Both the position numbers and the translations under genes were made by a program. 64,000 nucleotides of DNA from Micromonospora sp. NBC_01740 (GTDB lineage: Bacteria > Actinomycetota > Actinomycetes > Mycobacteriales > Micromonosporaceae), in assembly GCF_035920365.1 (NCBI RefSeq), contig NZ_CP109150.1:7192001-7256000 (forward strand), in the 5' to 3' direction. Under the pieces are notes generated by a model. The model searched no databases and had not been told where the DNA came from. It was given only the letters and a program-made list of their open reading frames with translations. Shown piece after piece: positions 27,772-36,415 of this stretch. Every line of letters starts with the position of its first letter. The first letter of the stretch is position 1.

Positions 27772-28529
27772 CATCCCCAGTCATCACCGTCGCGCACGGA
27801 GTGGTCGGCTACGACGGCCGCCCCGTGCTGCGCGACGTCTCGCTGACCGTGACCGCCGGCGAGGTGGTCGCGGTGCTCGGCGCCAACGGCTCCGGCAAGT
27901 CCACCCTGATCCGCGCCGCGCTCGGCCTGGTGCCGCTCAGCTCCGGGTCGGTCACCCTCTTCGACCGTCCGTTGCGCCGCTTCCGGCAGTGGCACCGGAT
28001 CGGGTACGTCCCGCAGCGCCTCGGCGCCGGCAGCGGCGTACCGGCCACCGTCCGCGAGGTGGTGGCCTCCGGCCGGCTCGCCCGGCGCGGGGTGCTGCGC
28101 CCGGCCGGGGCGGCGGACCGGGCGGCGGTGACCGCCGCGCTGGAGGCCGTCGGGCTCGCCGACCGGGCCCGCGATCCCGTGGCCACCCTCTCCGGCGGGC
28201 AGCAGCAGCGCACCCTGATCGCCCGGGCGCTGGCCGGCCAGCCGGAGCTGCTGGTCCTCGACGAGCCGACCGCCGGGGTCGACGCCGCCAGCCAGGAGGC
28301 GTTCGCCGGCGCGCTGCACGCCTTCGTCGCCGGTGGCGGCACGGTGCTGCTGGTGGCCCACGAGCTCGGGCCGCTGCGGCCGCTGATCAGCCGGGCGGTC
28401 GTCGTACACCAGGGTGGGATCTGCCACGACGGCGCGGTGCCCGAGCCCGCCGGCCACCACGCGGAGCCCGACCACGACCACGTGCACCCGCACGGTCCCG
28501 ACGAGCCCGCCGGGCTGTGGAGCAGCTGA
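27768..28529 (+). CDS. znuC: Zinc ABC transporter ATP-binding protein ZnuC
   Basis: The ATPase of the zinc importer, 253 residues. Walker A is GANGSGKST near residue 40, the signature is [15 protein letters not shown], Walker B is [12 protein letters not shown], and the switch histidine is in LVAHELG. The C-terminal tail is His-rich ([15 protein letters not shown]) and could hold metal. The GTG start overlaps the znuA stop, and znuB begins two bases after its own stop. Confidence 0.96.
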   Translation: MTSPVITVAHGVVGYDGRPVLRDVSLTVTAGEVVAVLGANGSGKSTLIRAALGLVPLSSGSVTLFDRPLRRFRQWHRIGYVPQRLGAGSGVPATVREVVASGRLARRGVLRPAGAADRAAVTAALEAVGLADRARDPVATLSGGQQQRTLIARALAGQPELLVLDEPTAGVDAASQEAFAGALHAFVAGGGTVLLVAHELGPLRPLISRAVVVHQGGICHDGAVPEPAGHHAEPDHDHVHPHGPDEPAGLWSS

Positions 28530-28530
28530 G

Positions 28531-29397
28531 ATGGAACTCTTCCAGTACCCCTACATGCAGCGGGCCCTGATCGGCGCGCTGATCATCGGCCTGGCCGCCC
28601 CGGCGCTCGGCATCTACCTGGTGCAGCGGAAGCTCGCCCTGATCGGCGACGGGGTCGGGCACGTGGCGCTCACCGGCGTCGGCGCGGGCCTGCTGCTCAA
28701 CCGCTCCCCCGTGCTCGTCGCGGTGGCCGTGGCGACCGCTGGCGCGATCACCATCGAGCTGGTCCGCGCCCGCGGGCGCACCTCCGGCGACCTGGCTCTG
28801 GCCCTGCTCTTCTACGGCGGCATCGCCGGCGGCGTGACGCTGGTCGGGCTCTCCGACAGCACCAGCGCCAACCTCAACGCCTACCTGTTCGGGTCGCTGA
28901 CCACGATCTCCCCGCAGGACCTGACCACCATCGCGGTGCTCGGCATCGCGATCGGGGTGACCATGCTGGCGCTGCGCCCGGCCCTCTTCGCGGTCTGCCA
29001 CGACGAGGAGTACGCCCGCGTCTCCGGCCTGCCGGTGCGCACGCTCAACCTGCTGCTCGCCGTGGCCACCGCCGTCACGGTGACGATCGCCATGCGGGCC
29101 GTCGGGGTGCTGCTGATCAGCGCGCTGATGGTGGTGCCGGTGGCCACCGCGCAGCAGGTGACCCGGGGGTTCCGCAGCACGATGGCGGCGGCGATGGCGC
29201 TCGGGCTCTTCGCCGCCGGCTCCGGGGTCTGGGTGGCCGCGAACGCCGACACCGCCCCCGGCGCCTCGGTGGTGCTGATGGCGATCGCCTCGTTCGGGGT
29301 GGTCGCGGTCCTCGGCGCGGCGTGGCGGATGCTGCGCCGGCGGCGCACCCCCGCCGCCGCGCCCACGCCGGAGCCGCACGAGGTCGTGCTCCACTGA
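28531..29397 (+). CDS. znuB: Zinc ABC transporter permease ZnuB
   Basis: The ABC-3 type membrane subunit, 288 residues with about eight helices. It starts MELFQYPYMQRALIGALIIG. The loop VQRKLALIGDGVGHVALTGVGAG is typical of ZnuB/MntB. DEEYARVSGLPVRTLNLLLA and AVGVLLISALMVVPVATAQQ follow. It completes the znuA-znuC-znuB operon repressed, I infer, by the Zur encoded just downstream. Confidence 0.96.
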   Translation: MELFQYPYMQRALIGALIIGLAAPALGIYLVQRKLALIGDGVGHVALTGVGAGLLLNRSPVLVAVAVATAGAITIELVRARGRTSGDLALALLFYGGIAGGVTLVGLSDSTSANLNAYLFGSLTTISPQDLTTIAVLGIAIGVTMLALRPALFAVCHDEEYARVSGLPVRTLNLLLAVATAVTVTIAMRAVGVLLISALMVVPVATAQQVTRGFRSTMAAAMALGLFAAGSGVWVAANADTAPGASVVLMAIASFGVVAVLGAAWRMLRRRRTPAAAPTPEPHEVVLH

Positions 29398-29440
29398 TCC
29401 TGGTCAGCGCCGTGTCAGTGGGATTGGTTACCGTTACACG

Positions 29441-29740
29441 GTGACCGACGGATCAGGCTACGACGCCTTCGAGGGCGCGAGCGAGCTGCTGCGTGCCCTC
29501 TCGGCACCGATCCGGCTGGCCATCGTCAGCGAGCTCGCCGAGGGCGAGCGCTGCGTGCACGAGCTGGTCGACAAGCTCGGCGCCGCCCAGCCGCTGGTCT
29601 CCCAGCACCTGCGGGTGCTGCGGGGCGCCGGCGTGGTGCGCGGTTCCCGGCGGGGTCGCGAGATCGCGTACGCGCTGGTCGACGAGCACGTCGCACACAT
29701 CGTGGCCGACGCGGTGAGCCACGCCGGGGAGGGATCATGA
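29441..29740 (+). CDS. ArsR/SmtB-type zinc-responsive repressor
   Basis: A 99-residue winged-helix repressor. The recognition helix region is AAQPLVSQHLRVLRGAGVV, followed by a wing RGSRRGREIAYAL. The C-terminal helix carries D81, H83, H94 and E97, with exactly the D-x-H-x10-H-x2-E spacing of the alpha-5 zinc site in SmtB. Zinc should release it from DNA. It starts with GTG at 29441 and may be leaderless. It overlaps the Zur gene by four bases, as in the smtB-zur pair of mycobacteria. Confidence 0.93.
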   Translation: MTDGSGYDAFEGASELLRALSAPIRLAIVSELAEGERCVHELVDKLGAAQPLVSQHLRVLRGAGVVRGSRRGREIAYALVDEHVAHIVADAVSHAGEGS

Positions 29741-30135
29741 TCATGGCGGGTTCCACGGTCCGCAACACCCGGCAGCGCTCGGCGGTGAGCGCGCTGCTCG
29801 GCGAGCTGGAGGGCTTCCACAGCGCGCAGGAGCTGCACGCGATGCTGCGCGAGCGCGGCGAGCGGGTCGGGCTGACCACCGTCTACCGCACGCTCCAGGG
29901 GCTCGCCGACACGGGCGAGATCGACGTGATGCGCCCGCCGGGCGGCGAGCACCTCTACCGCCGGTGCAGCGAGGGCCACCACCACCACCTGGTCTGCCGG
30001 ACCTGCGGCCGCACCGTGGAGGTGGCGGGGCCGACGGTGGAGAGCTGGGCCGAGCGGGTGGCGGCGAAGCACGGCTACGCCGACGTCAGCCACACCCTGG
30101 AGATCTTCGGCACCTGCCCGGCCTGCGCGAGCTGA
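29737..30135 (+). CDS. zur: Fur-family zinc uptake regulator
   Basis: A 132-residue Fur-family repressor. The DNA-binding domain is RNTRQRSAVSALLGELEGFH and VGLTTVYRTLQGLADTGEID. The HHHHLVCRTCG segment supplies regulatory histidines and the first CxxC. The terminal CPAC is the second CxxC of the structural zinc site. Position next to znuACB, the Zur-like box and the ArsR partner all support Zur and not Fur. The ATG overlaps the arsR stop (ATGA). Confidence 0.94.
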   Translation: MIMAGSTVRNTRQRSAVSALLGELEGFHSAQELHAMLRERGERVGLTTVYRTLQGLADTGEIDVMRPPGGEHLYRRCSEGHHHHLVCRTCGRTVEVAGPTVESWAERVAAKHGYADVSHTLEIFGTCPACAS

Positions 30136-30251
30136 CCCCGCCCGTAGCGCCGTCCGCCGGGCCCCCGTTGCGTCGGCGCCCGCCGTCCGCCGGGCTGAGT
30201 GCCGTCGTTCGCGCCGTGCCAGGGGCCCGCGCACGTGGCACGCTGTCCGGC

Positions 30252-30857
30252 GTGAAGATCTACGCCGATCGTTTCCCGACCGCCGTCCGACAGTTGATCA
30301 CCGACCTGCTCGTCGTCGCCTGGGTGTACGGCGCGATCCGTGGCGCGCTGTGGCTGCACGACCTGGTCCAGAAGCTCGCCGTACCCGGGCAGAAGCTGGA
30401 GGGGGCCGGCGGCGGCCTGGCCGACAACCTGGCCGACGCCGGCGGCAAGGTCGGCCGGGTGCCGCTGGTCGGTGACGAGCTGACCGCGCCGTTCGAGCGG
30501 GCCGCCACCGCCGCCCGCTCGCTGGCCGAGGCGGGGCGCGACCAGCAGGAACTGGTCGACCAGCTCGCCCTCGCGCTGGCCGTCGCCGTGCTGGTCTTCC
30601 CGCTCGGCCTGGTGCTCTTCGGCTGGCTGCCGCTACGGGTGCGCTGGATGCGCCGGGCCGGCTCGGCCGCGAAGCTGGCCGCCGCGCCCGCCGGCCGGGA
30701 CCTGCTCGCCCTGCGCGCGCTGGCCACCCAGCCGCTGGGGCGACTGACCCGGATCGCCCCCGACGTGGCCGAGTCGTGGCGGCGCGGCGACGACGCCACC
30801 GTCGACGCCCTCGCCGCCCTGGAACTACGCCACCTCGGCCTACGCCCCGGTCGCTGA
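30252..30857 (+). CDS. Two-helix membrane protein of unknown function
   Basis: A 201-residue protein. It starts VKIYADRFPTAVRQLITDLL and has one hydrophobic stretch near 17-38 and another at about 110-135 (LALALAVAVLVFPLGLVLFG). Between them is a small Gly/Ala-rich extracytoplasmic region. The cytoplasmic tail is Arg/Ala-rich and includes LLALRALATQPLGRLTRIAP. It resembles uncharacterised actinobacterial membrane proteins. A 7-bp inverted repeat (CGTGCCA at 30215, TGGCACG at 30236) lies just before the GTG start and may be an operator. Confidence 0.8.
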   Translation: MKIYADRFPTAVRQLITDLLVVAWVYGAIRGALWLHDLVQKLAVPGQKLEGAGGGLADNLADAGGKVGRVPLVGDELTAPFERAATAARSLAEAGRDQQELVDQLALALAVAVLVFPLGLVLFGWLPLRVRWMRRAGSAAKLAAAPAGRDLLALRALATQPLGRLTRIAPDVAESWRRGDDATVDALAALELRHLGLRPGR

Positions 30858-30922
30858 CCCCCTGCCTCACCTCCCCCACCCCACCCCGGCCCCGCCCGCC
30901 CGGCCCGGCCCGCCCGGCCCGG

Positions 30923-30993
30923 CGATCATGCAGTTATGGTGACCGGAACGGCCGCTTTAGCCCCTTTTGTCAGGCACCACAACTGCATGATCG
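30923..30993. repeat. 71-bp palindromic element (element A)
   Basis: The arms 30923-30941 and 30975-30993 are 19 bp long and match at 18 positions. The sequence begins CGATCATGCAGTT and ends AACTGCATGATCG. The centre is 33 bp and contains CGGAACG. C-rich sequence precedes and G-rich sequence follows, so outer pairing is also possible. It lies between convergent genes and matches element B at 43228-43298 in arm length, centre length and arm sequence. Confidence 0.9.
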
Positions 30994-31028
30994 ACGCCAG
31001 GGTGAGAGGGCGGGGCGGGGAGGGCTGG

Positions 31029-33128
31029 TCAGGAGGAGGGTGGGGGCGGGGGTGGGATGCGGCGGCGGGTGTCGGCGGCGGTGGACGGGCCGGGCGACCA
31101 AGGGGCCACCCAGGGGAGGTCGTCGGCGGGGGTGATCACGCCGTCCTCCAGGGCGGCGTAGCGCCCGGCCAGGATCCGCTTCGCGGCGGCCGTGTCGACG
31201 GAGTCGGTGTTGTCCCACAGGGCGGTGAAGAGCGCGTCGACGCGGACCCGGGCCTGCCGGCAGAACAGGTCGGCCAGCTCGACGTTCTCGGGGCGGGTGT
31301 CCCGCTCGGCGTAGGCGCGCACGCAGACCGCGGACATCGCGAACAGCTCCGCGCCGATGTCCACCACCCGGCCGAGGAACGCCTGCTTGCGCTCCATCTT
31401 GCCCTGCCAGCGGGACATCGCGTAGAACGTCGAGCGGGCCAGCTTGCGCGAGGCGCGCTCCACCTGCCGCAGGTGGCCGGCGAGCGGGCCGAACTCGGCG
31501 TACGCCGACGGGCGCTGTCCCCTGCCGACGGCGAGGGTCGGCAGCCACTTCGCGTAGAAGGCGCCGGCCCGCGCCCCGGCCTTCGCCTTGCGGCCGAGCC
31601 CGGCGTCCGGGTCGATGATGTCACCGGCGACGGACAGGTGCGCGTCGACCGCCTCCCGGGCGATGAGCAGGTGCATGATCTCGGTGGAGCCCTCGAAGAT
31701 GCGGTTGATCCGCAGGTCGCGCAGCAGTTGCTCGACGGCGGCCGGTCGCTCGCCCCGCGCGGCGAGGGAGTCGGCCGTCTCGTAGCCGCGACCGCCCCGG
31801 ATCTGCACCAGTTCGTCGGCGATCTTCCAGGCCATCTCACTGGCGTAGAGCTTGACCAGCGCCGCCTCGATCCGGATGTCGTTACGGTCGTCGTCGGCGA
31901 GCAGGCAGCAGAGGTCCAGCATGGTCTCCATGCCGTACGTCGTCGCGGCGATGAAGGACAGCTTCTGGGCCACCGCCTCGTGCTCGCCCACGGGCCGGCC
32001 CCACTGCACCCGGTCGACGGCCCACTCCCGGGCCACGTTCAGCGCCCACTTGCCGGCGCCGACACACATCGCCGGCAGCGACAGCCGCCCGGTGTTCAGG
32101 GTGGTCAGCGCGATCTTCAGGCCCTTGCCCTCGCCACCGATGACGTTCTCCTTCGGTACGAAGACGTCGTGGAAGCGGGTCAGGCTGTTCTCCAGGCCAC
32201 GCAGGCCGATGAAGGCGTTGCGCCGTTCGACCGTGATGCCCTCGGTGTCGCCCTCGACGACGAAGGCGGTGATCCCGCCGCGCCGCCCCTCGGCGGCGGG
32301 CACCCGGGCCATCACCACGAGCAGGGAGGCGACGGTGCCGTTGGTGGCCCACAGCTTCACGCCGTTGAGGCGGTAGCCGGTGCCGTCGGGCGTGGGCTCG
32401 GCGGTGGTGGCCAGTCGGGCCGGGTCGGAGCCGACGTCCGGCTCGGTGAGCAGGAACGCGGAGACCTCACCGGCGGCGAGCCGGGGCAGGAAGCGCTGCT
32501 TCTGCTCGGCGGTGCCGAACATCTTCAGCGGTTGCGGCACCCCGATCGACTGGTGCGCCGAGAGCAGCGCGCCGATCGCCGGGCTGACCGAGCCGGCCAG
32601 CATGAGCGCCCGGCAGTAGTGCAGGTTGCTGAGCCCGAGCCCGCCGTACGACCGGTCGATCTTCATGCCGAACGCGCCGAGCCGGGCCATTCCTTGGAAC
32701 ACCTCGTCCGGGATGGACGCGTCCCGCTCGATCGCGGCACCGTCCACGTCGGAGGTGAGGAATTCTCGGAACCGGCCGAGGAACTCGTCGGCGCGGGCGA
32801 CGTCCGCCGGGTCGGAGCGCGGCCAAGGGTTGATCAGGTCGAGCCGGAACCGGCCGAGGAAGAGTTCCTTGCCGAAGCTGGGACGATCCCAGGTGGACTC
32901 CCGGGCCGCCTCGGCGACCTGTCGGGCCTCCTTCTCGGAGACCTGACCGGCCTCGGTCGGCAGGGGCCCGGCCGCACCGGCCGCGGGCGGGGCGTCGGCG
33001 GCCGCAGGCGCATTGCCGGCGGTCGCGGGCGGGGTGTCGGCGGCGGCAGGCGGGGCGTCGGCCGACGGCGGCGGCTGGTCGGCGCCTGATCCGTCGGGCG
33101 CGGGTCGGCTGTTGTGTGTCGCGGTCAC
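31029..33128 (-). CDS. Acyl-CoA dehydrogenase family protein
   Basis: A flavoenzyme of 699 residues, longer than the 380-residue classic type. It oxidises acyl-CoA thioesters in beta-oxidation or a related pathway. An Ala/Pro-rich N-terminal tail (about 70 residues) precedes the core. Motifs are SYGGLGLSNLHYCRAL, AFLLTEPDVGSDPARL (FAD/substrate contact), RLNGVKLWATNG and QIRGGRGYETADSL. The C-terminal extension of about 150 residues is like that of the long FadE enzymes. The GTG at 33128 follows GAGGGGG. A 29-bp palindrome lies upstream. Confidence 0.93.
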   Translation of the reverse strand: MTATHNSRPAPDGSGADQPPPSADAPPAAADTPPATAGNAPAAADAPPAAGAAGPLPTEAGQVSEKEARQVAEAARESTWDRPSFGKELFLGRFRLDLINPWPRSDPADVARADEFLGRFREFLTSDVDGAAIERDASIPDEVFQGMARLGAFGMKIDRSYGGLGLSNLHYCRALMLAGSVSPAIGALLSAHQSIGVPQPLKMFGTAEQKQRFLPRLAAGEVSAFLLTEPDVGSDPARLATTAEPTPDGTGYRLNGVKLWATNGTVASLLVVMARVPAAEGRRGGITAFVVEGDTEGITVERRNAFIGLRGLENSLTRFHDVFVPKENVIGGEGKGLKIALTTLNTGRLSLPAMCVGAGKWALNVAREWAVDRVQWGRPVGEHEAVAQKLSFIAATTYGMETMLDLCCLLADDDRNDIRIEAALVKLYASEMAWKIADELVQIRGGRGYETADSLAARGERPAAVEQLLRDLRINRIFEGSTEIMHLLIAREAVDAHLSVAGDIIDPDAGLGRKAKAGARAGAFYAKWLPTLAVGRGQRPSAYAEFGPLAGHLRQVERASRKLARSTFYAMSRWQGKMERKQAFLGRVVDIGAELFAMSAVCVRAYAERDTRPENVELADLFCRQARVRVDALFTALWDNTDSVDTAAAKRILAGRYAALEDGVITPADDLPWVAPWSPGPSTAADTRRRIPPPPPPSS

Positions 33129-33182
33129 GGCGGCCCCCTCGAACCTCGGTCCGGATGCGTCAACGTGCTCGACGAACAGCAC

Positions 33183-33211
33183 GCTACCCCCGGGTGTTAC
33201 CCAGGGGTAGC
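33183..33211 (-). promoter_or_regulatory. 29-bp palindrome upstream of the acyl-CoA dehydrogenase gene
   Basis: GCTACCCC (33183-33190) pairs with GGGGTAGC (33204-33211), and GGGT/ACCC continues inside after one mismatch, leaving a GTT centre. It lies 55 bp before the start, just downstream of an AT-rich patch that could be a -10 region. It is either a repressor operator or the terminator of the DUF6328 gene. Confidence 0.55.
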
Positions 33212-33243
33212 GATTGGTAAATATCGAGCCGTGTCGACCTTCG

Positions 33244-33747
33244 TCAGTCGCTGAGGGACCGTGGCTCATTCTCGTCGTCGTCGTCGGTGTCGTCGTCGCC
33301 CCAGTTGCGGCGGGAGAACGGCAGGAACGCCCAGAAGGTGAGGAACCAGAGGCCGGTGAGGCCGCTGAGCACCAGGGCGATGCTCCGGTCCAGCACGAAG
33401 TCGGTGATCAGCAGCACCGCGCTGACCATCGAGATCAGCATGAAGGCGAGCCCGCCGCTGGCCATCCGGTGGGCGAACCGGACCAGCTCCGGCTTGCGGC
33501 CCTGCCGGAACAGCGCGCGGTGGAACGCCACCGGAGAGATGATCATCGCGGTGGCCGCGGCCGCGGCCAGCAACGCGACGATGTAGACGTCCTTCTGGAA
33601 GCCACTCGTACGGGTGAAGCCATTGCTGAACGGCAGGGTGAGCAGGAACGCGAAGAGGATCTGCACGCCGGTCTGGGCGACCCGAAGCTCCTGGAGCAGG
33701 TCGGCGAAGTTGCGCTGCCAGCGCTGCTTCTCGGTTTCCTTGGACAC
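33244..33747 (-). CDS. DUF6328-like four-helix membrane protein
   Basis: A 167-residue integral membrane protein. A cytoplasmic N terminus (RWQRNFADLLQELRVAQTGV) leads into four hydrophobic segments: ILFAFLLTLPF, IVALLAAAAATAMII, LAFMLISMVSAVLLI and IALVLSGLTGLWFLTFWAFL. The tail is very acidic (DDDTDDDDENE). It matches my recollection of the DUF6328 family; no function is known. The GTG start follows GGAGGTAGC. Confidence 0.83.
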   Translation of the reverse strand: MSKETEKQRWQRNFADLLQELRVAQTGVQILFAFLLTLPFSNGFTRTSGFQKDVYIVALLAAAAATAMIISPVAFHRALFRQGRKPELVRFAHRMASGGLAFMLISMVSAVLLITDFVLDRSIALVLSGLTGLWFLTFWAFLPFSRRNWGDDDTDDDDENEPRSLSD

Positions 33748-33900
33748 ACGCTACCTCCGGTCAGACGGTACTGCCGGCGGGGGCGGCCGGCGGCAGCATC
33801 GCTGATGCCCCACCCGTCGACGCGCGAAACCGACTCACGTCACTGTCTGACGCGCCGGTTCCGTATCGACCATGATGCGGCCGACCGTAGCCACAACCCG

Positions 33901-34665
33901 TCAGGAGCCGCGGCGGATCCGGCCCGCGTACCGGGCCTCGAGGGCGTTGTTGTGCTCGTCGCCCCCGGCGATGTTGGCCGACAGGTAGACCGGGGGCCGC
34001 TCCCCCGCCGCCAGCAGCCGCGCCACCACCTCGACGGTGATCTGCTGCGCCAGTAGCGCCGCGGTGATCGACGAGACCGCGCCGACCGCACCGCCCCCGG
34101 GCAGTGGCAGCGTCGCGTCGCCGTACGGGGCGCCGTTGTCGAGCACCACGTCGGCGAAGTCGGCGAGCTTGCGTCCCGACGGGTGGCGCGAGGTCATCTG
34201 CCCGGAGTGCTGCGCCGAGGTGATCGCGACCAGCCCGTGGCCCTTCTCCCTGACCAGCGACGCGAACTCCACCATGGCGCCGTTCACGCCGGAGTTGGAG
34301 GCGAGCACGAAGACGTCCCGGGGGCTGACGGGAGCCAGCTCGTAGAGACGGTGCGCCACCGACGGGTCGCGCTCCAGCAGCGGCCCGAGCACGTCGGCCG
34401 GGGCGCCACCGCGCAGCACCAGGTCCCGCAGGGCGATGCGGTTCGTCGGGACCAGCCCGCCGGCCCGCCCGGCGATCTCCATGGCCAGCGCCTCGGAGTG
34501 GCCGGTGCCGAACGCGTGGACCACGCCGTCGGCGCGTACCGCCTCGGCGATCAGGTCGGCGGCCCGCCCCACCGCCTCGCGCTGGCTCTCGGCGACCCGG
34601 TGCATCGTGTCGGTCACCACGGCCAGGAAGTCCTCGGCCTTCACCGTCGTGTCTGCTCGGTCCAT
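33901..34665 (-). CDS. SIS domain sugar-phosphate-binding protein (UPF0309-like)
   Basis: A 254-residue cytoplasmic protein with one SIS (sugar isomerase) domain. The phosphosugar-binding loop is HAFGTGHSEALAMEIAGRAG. A second serine-rich loop VFVLASNSGVNGAMVEFA and the segment AITSAQHSGQMTSRHPSG follow. The C-terminal part EHNNALEARYAGRI is typical of the UPF0309 family. Family members bind or isomerise phosphosugars. No sugar operon is adjacent, so the substrate is unclear. The ATG has GGAGGTACGAC in front. Confidence 0.88.
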   Translation of the reverse strand: MDRADTTVKAEDFLAVVTDTMHRVAESQREAVGRAADLIAEAVRADGVVHAFGTGHSEALAMEIAGRAGGLVPTNRIALRDLVLRGGAPADVLGPLLERDPSVAHRLYELAPVSPRDVFVLASNSGVNGAMVEFASLVREKGHGLVAITSAQHSGQMTSRHPSGRKLADFADVVLDNGAPYGDATLPLPGGGAVGAVSSITAALLAQQITVEVVARLLAAGERPPVYLSANIAGGDEHNNALEARYAGRIRRGS

Positions 34666-34721
34666 GTCGTACCTCCGTCAGGGGTGGGCCCGGCGTCCGC
34701 CGGCCGGTGTCGCGGGGAAGG

Positions 34722-35552
34722 TCAGACCGGGTCGTGCACCCGGGCCAGGATCGCCTCGGCCAGCGCGGCGGGCGCCTCGTCGGGGATCCAGTGGCTCACC
34801 CGGGGCAGCTCGACGAAGCGGTAGTCGGCGGTCACGTGCTCGGCGCACGCCTCGGCGGCGGTCCGGCCGATCGCGATGTCGCGACCGCTCCACACGTACG
34901 TGGTCGGCACCGCCACCGGCCCGGTGGCGGCCAGGTCCCGGCGGGACATCGCGCGGTACCAGTTCAGGGCGGCGGTCAGCGCGCCCGGCTCGCGCATCGG
35001 GTCCGCGTACGCGGCCACCCGCGCGTCGTCGCCGACCCCGTGCAGCATCCGGCGCAGCCCGGTCGCGCCCAGCACCAGCAGCGCCTTCTCCGCCGTGCCC
35101 GGCTTGCGGAACACCGTCATGTACGCCGAGCGCGCCTTCTGCCCCGCGTCCTCGGCCAGCGCCCACGCCATGGCGGCGGGGTGCGGCACGGAGACCGCGG
35201 TCAGCGTGCGGACCCGCTCGGGATGGTGGGCCGCGACGGCCCAGGCGACGACCGCGCCCCAGTCGTGCCCCACCAGGTGCGCCGCGTCGACGCCCAACGC
35301 GTCGAGTACGCCCACCGCGTCGGCGACCAGTTCCGGCAGCCGGTACGCCTCGACCGCCTCGGGCCGCGCGCCCGGCGAGTAGCCGCGCTGGTCCGGCGCG
35401 TACGTGCGCAGGCCCGCGGCGTGCAGCGCGGGCACCACGTCGTCGAACTCCCCGCCGTGCTGGGGGAAGCCGTGCAGCAGCAGGACGGGCGTGCCGCCCT
35501 CCGGTCCGCCGACACGGACGTCGAACGTGAACCCCCGGGCCTCGATCCGCAT
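34722..35552 (-). CDS. Alpha/beta hydrolase, epoxide-hydrolase-like
   Basis: A 276-residue soluble enzyme. The oxyanion motif is LLHGFPQHG. The nucleophile is D97 in VGHDWGA, an aspartate as in epoxide hydrolases and haloalkane dehalogenases, not a serine. The cap domain is helical, with WYRAMSRR. The acid is in VWSGRDIAIG and the catalytic histidine in RVSHWIPDE near the end. Two cap tyrosines expected for epoxide opening are plausible (YMTVFRK, WYRAM). The ATG at 35552 gives the usual length. Confidence 0.88.
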   Translation of the reverse strand: MRIEARGFTFDVRVGGPEGGTPVLLLHGFPQHGGEFDDVVPALHAAGLRTYAPDQRGYSPGARPEAVEAYRLPELVADAVGVLDALGVDAAHLVGHDWGAVVAWAVAAHHPERVRTLTAVSVPHPAAMAWALAEDAGQKARSAYMTVFRKPGTAEKALLVLGATGLRRMLHGVGDDARVAAYADPMREPGALTAALNWYRAMSRRDLAATGPVAVPTTYVWSGRDIAIGRTAAEACAEHVTADYRFVELPRVSHWIPDEAPAALAEAILARVHDPV

Positions 35553-35608
35553 GATCGTGAGCCTACCCAGCGCCGCACCTGGCCGCCCGGGACTGCCGGG
35601 CCCACCTG

Positions 35609-36415
35609 TCACTCGTACTGTTGCCGGGGGACGGGCACCTGCCGCCAGGACTCCACGTCCAGGTAGGGAATCTCGGCGTCGTTGACCGGGTCGCGGGCGA
35701 TGCGGTCGCTGTAGCGGCCCGTCACCTCGATCCAGGTGTCGTCGGCGAGCCCGTCGGGGGCCGCGCCGGTCAGGCCCAGCTTGACCGGCCGCCCGTCGGC
35801 GGCGCAGCAGGAGAGCACCATCCGGGCCAGCAGCGGCCGGCCGTCGGGGCCGGTGGTGACGAAGCCGGTCAGCTGGACCCGGCGCTCGCCGATCGAGGTG
35901 CCCCGGTCGAACAGGGCCCGGGAGGCGTAGTCGAGCACGGTCACCCGCACCGGGTCGCCGGCGGGCAGCGGCGGATAGTCGGACGGCTGCTGCCGGGTGG
36001 TGACGGCGGTGCCGGCCTGCCCGGCCGCGTACGAGCCCAGGGCCGGCGGGGCGACCAGCAGCAGGCCCAGCACGGGCAGGATCAGCAGCCAGCCGACCCG
36101 CGGCTCGTGGTGGCCGTGCCCGTCGTCACCGCCGTGCCCGTCGTAGCCGTCGCCGTGAGCCTCGGGGCCGGGTGTGCGCCGGGGCCGCCACCCACCGGCC
36201 GGGCCGTCGTGGTGGCCGGCGGGCGTGCGCCGCAGGAGCGGGCGCAGCTCGTAGAAGAGGGTCATGACCGCAGCGGCCACCAGCAGCAGGCCGGCGGCGA
36301 TCAGGAAGGGCCGCAGCCCCTCCTTGACGTAGCGCAGGTGCAGGTCGGTGAGGCTGGCCCGGACCACCGCGCCGCCGAGCAGCAGCAGGACGACGGCCTG
36401 CGCCTGCCGGTTCAC
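35609..36415 (-). CDS. TIGR03943/YcgQ-like membrane protein
   Basis: A 268-residue protein that partners a YraQ-type permease. It has two N-terminal helices (about 6-20 and 35-57) and a third near 115-140. The loop between the second and third is His/Gly/Asp-rich (HGDGYDGHGGDDGHGHHEP) and could bind metal. The extracytoplasmic C-terminal domain contains LSCCAADGRPVKLGL and IEVTGRYSDRIARDP, as in YcgQ-family proteins. The GTG at 36415 overlaps the stop of the permease gene by four bases. Confidence 0.88.
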   Translation of the reverse strand: MNRQAQAVVLLLLGGAVVRASLTDLHLRYVKEGLRPFLIAAGLLLVAAAVMTLFYELRPLLRRTPAGHHDGPAGGWRPRRTPGPEAHGDGYDGHGGDDGHGHHEPRVGWLLILPVLGLLLVAPPALGSYAAGQAGTAVTTRQQPSDYPPLPAGDPVRVTVLDYASRALFDRGTSIGERRVQLTGFVTTGPDGRPLLARMVLSCCAADGRPVKLGLTGAAPDGLADDTWIEVTGRYSDRIARDPVNDAEIPYLDVESWRQVPVPRQQYE

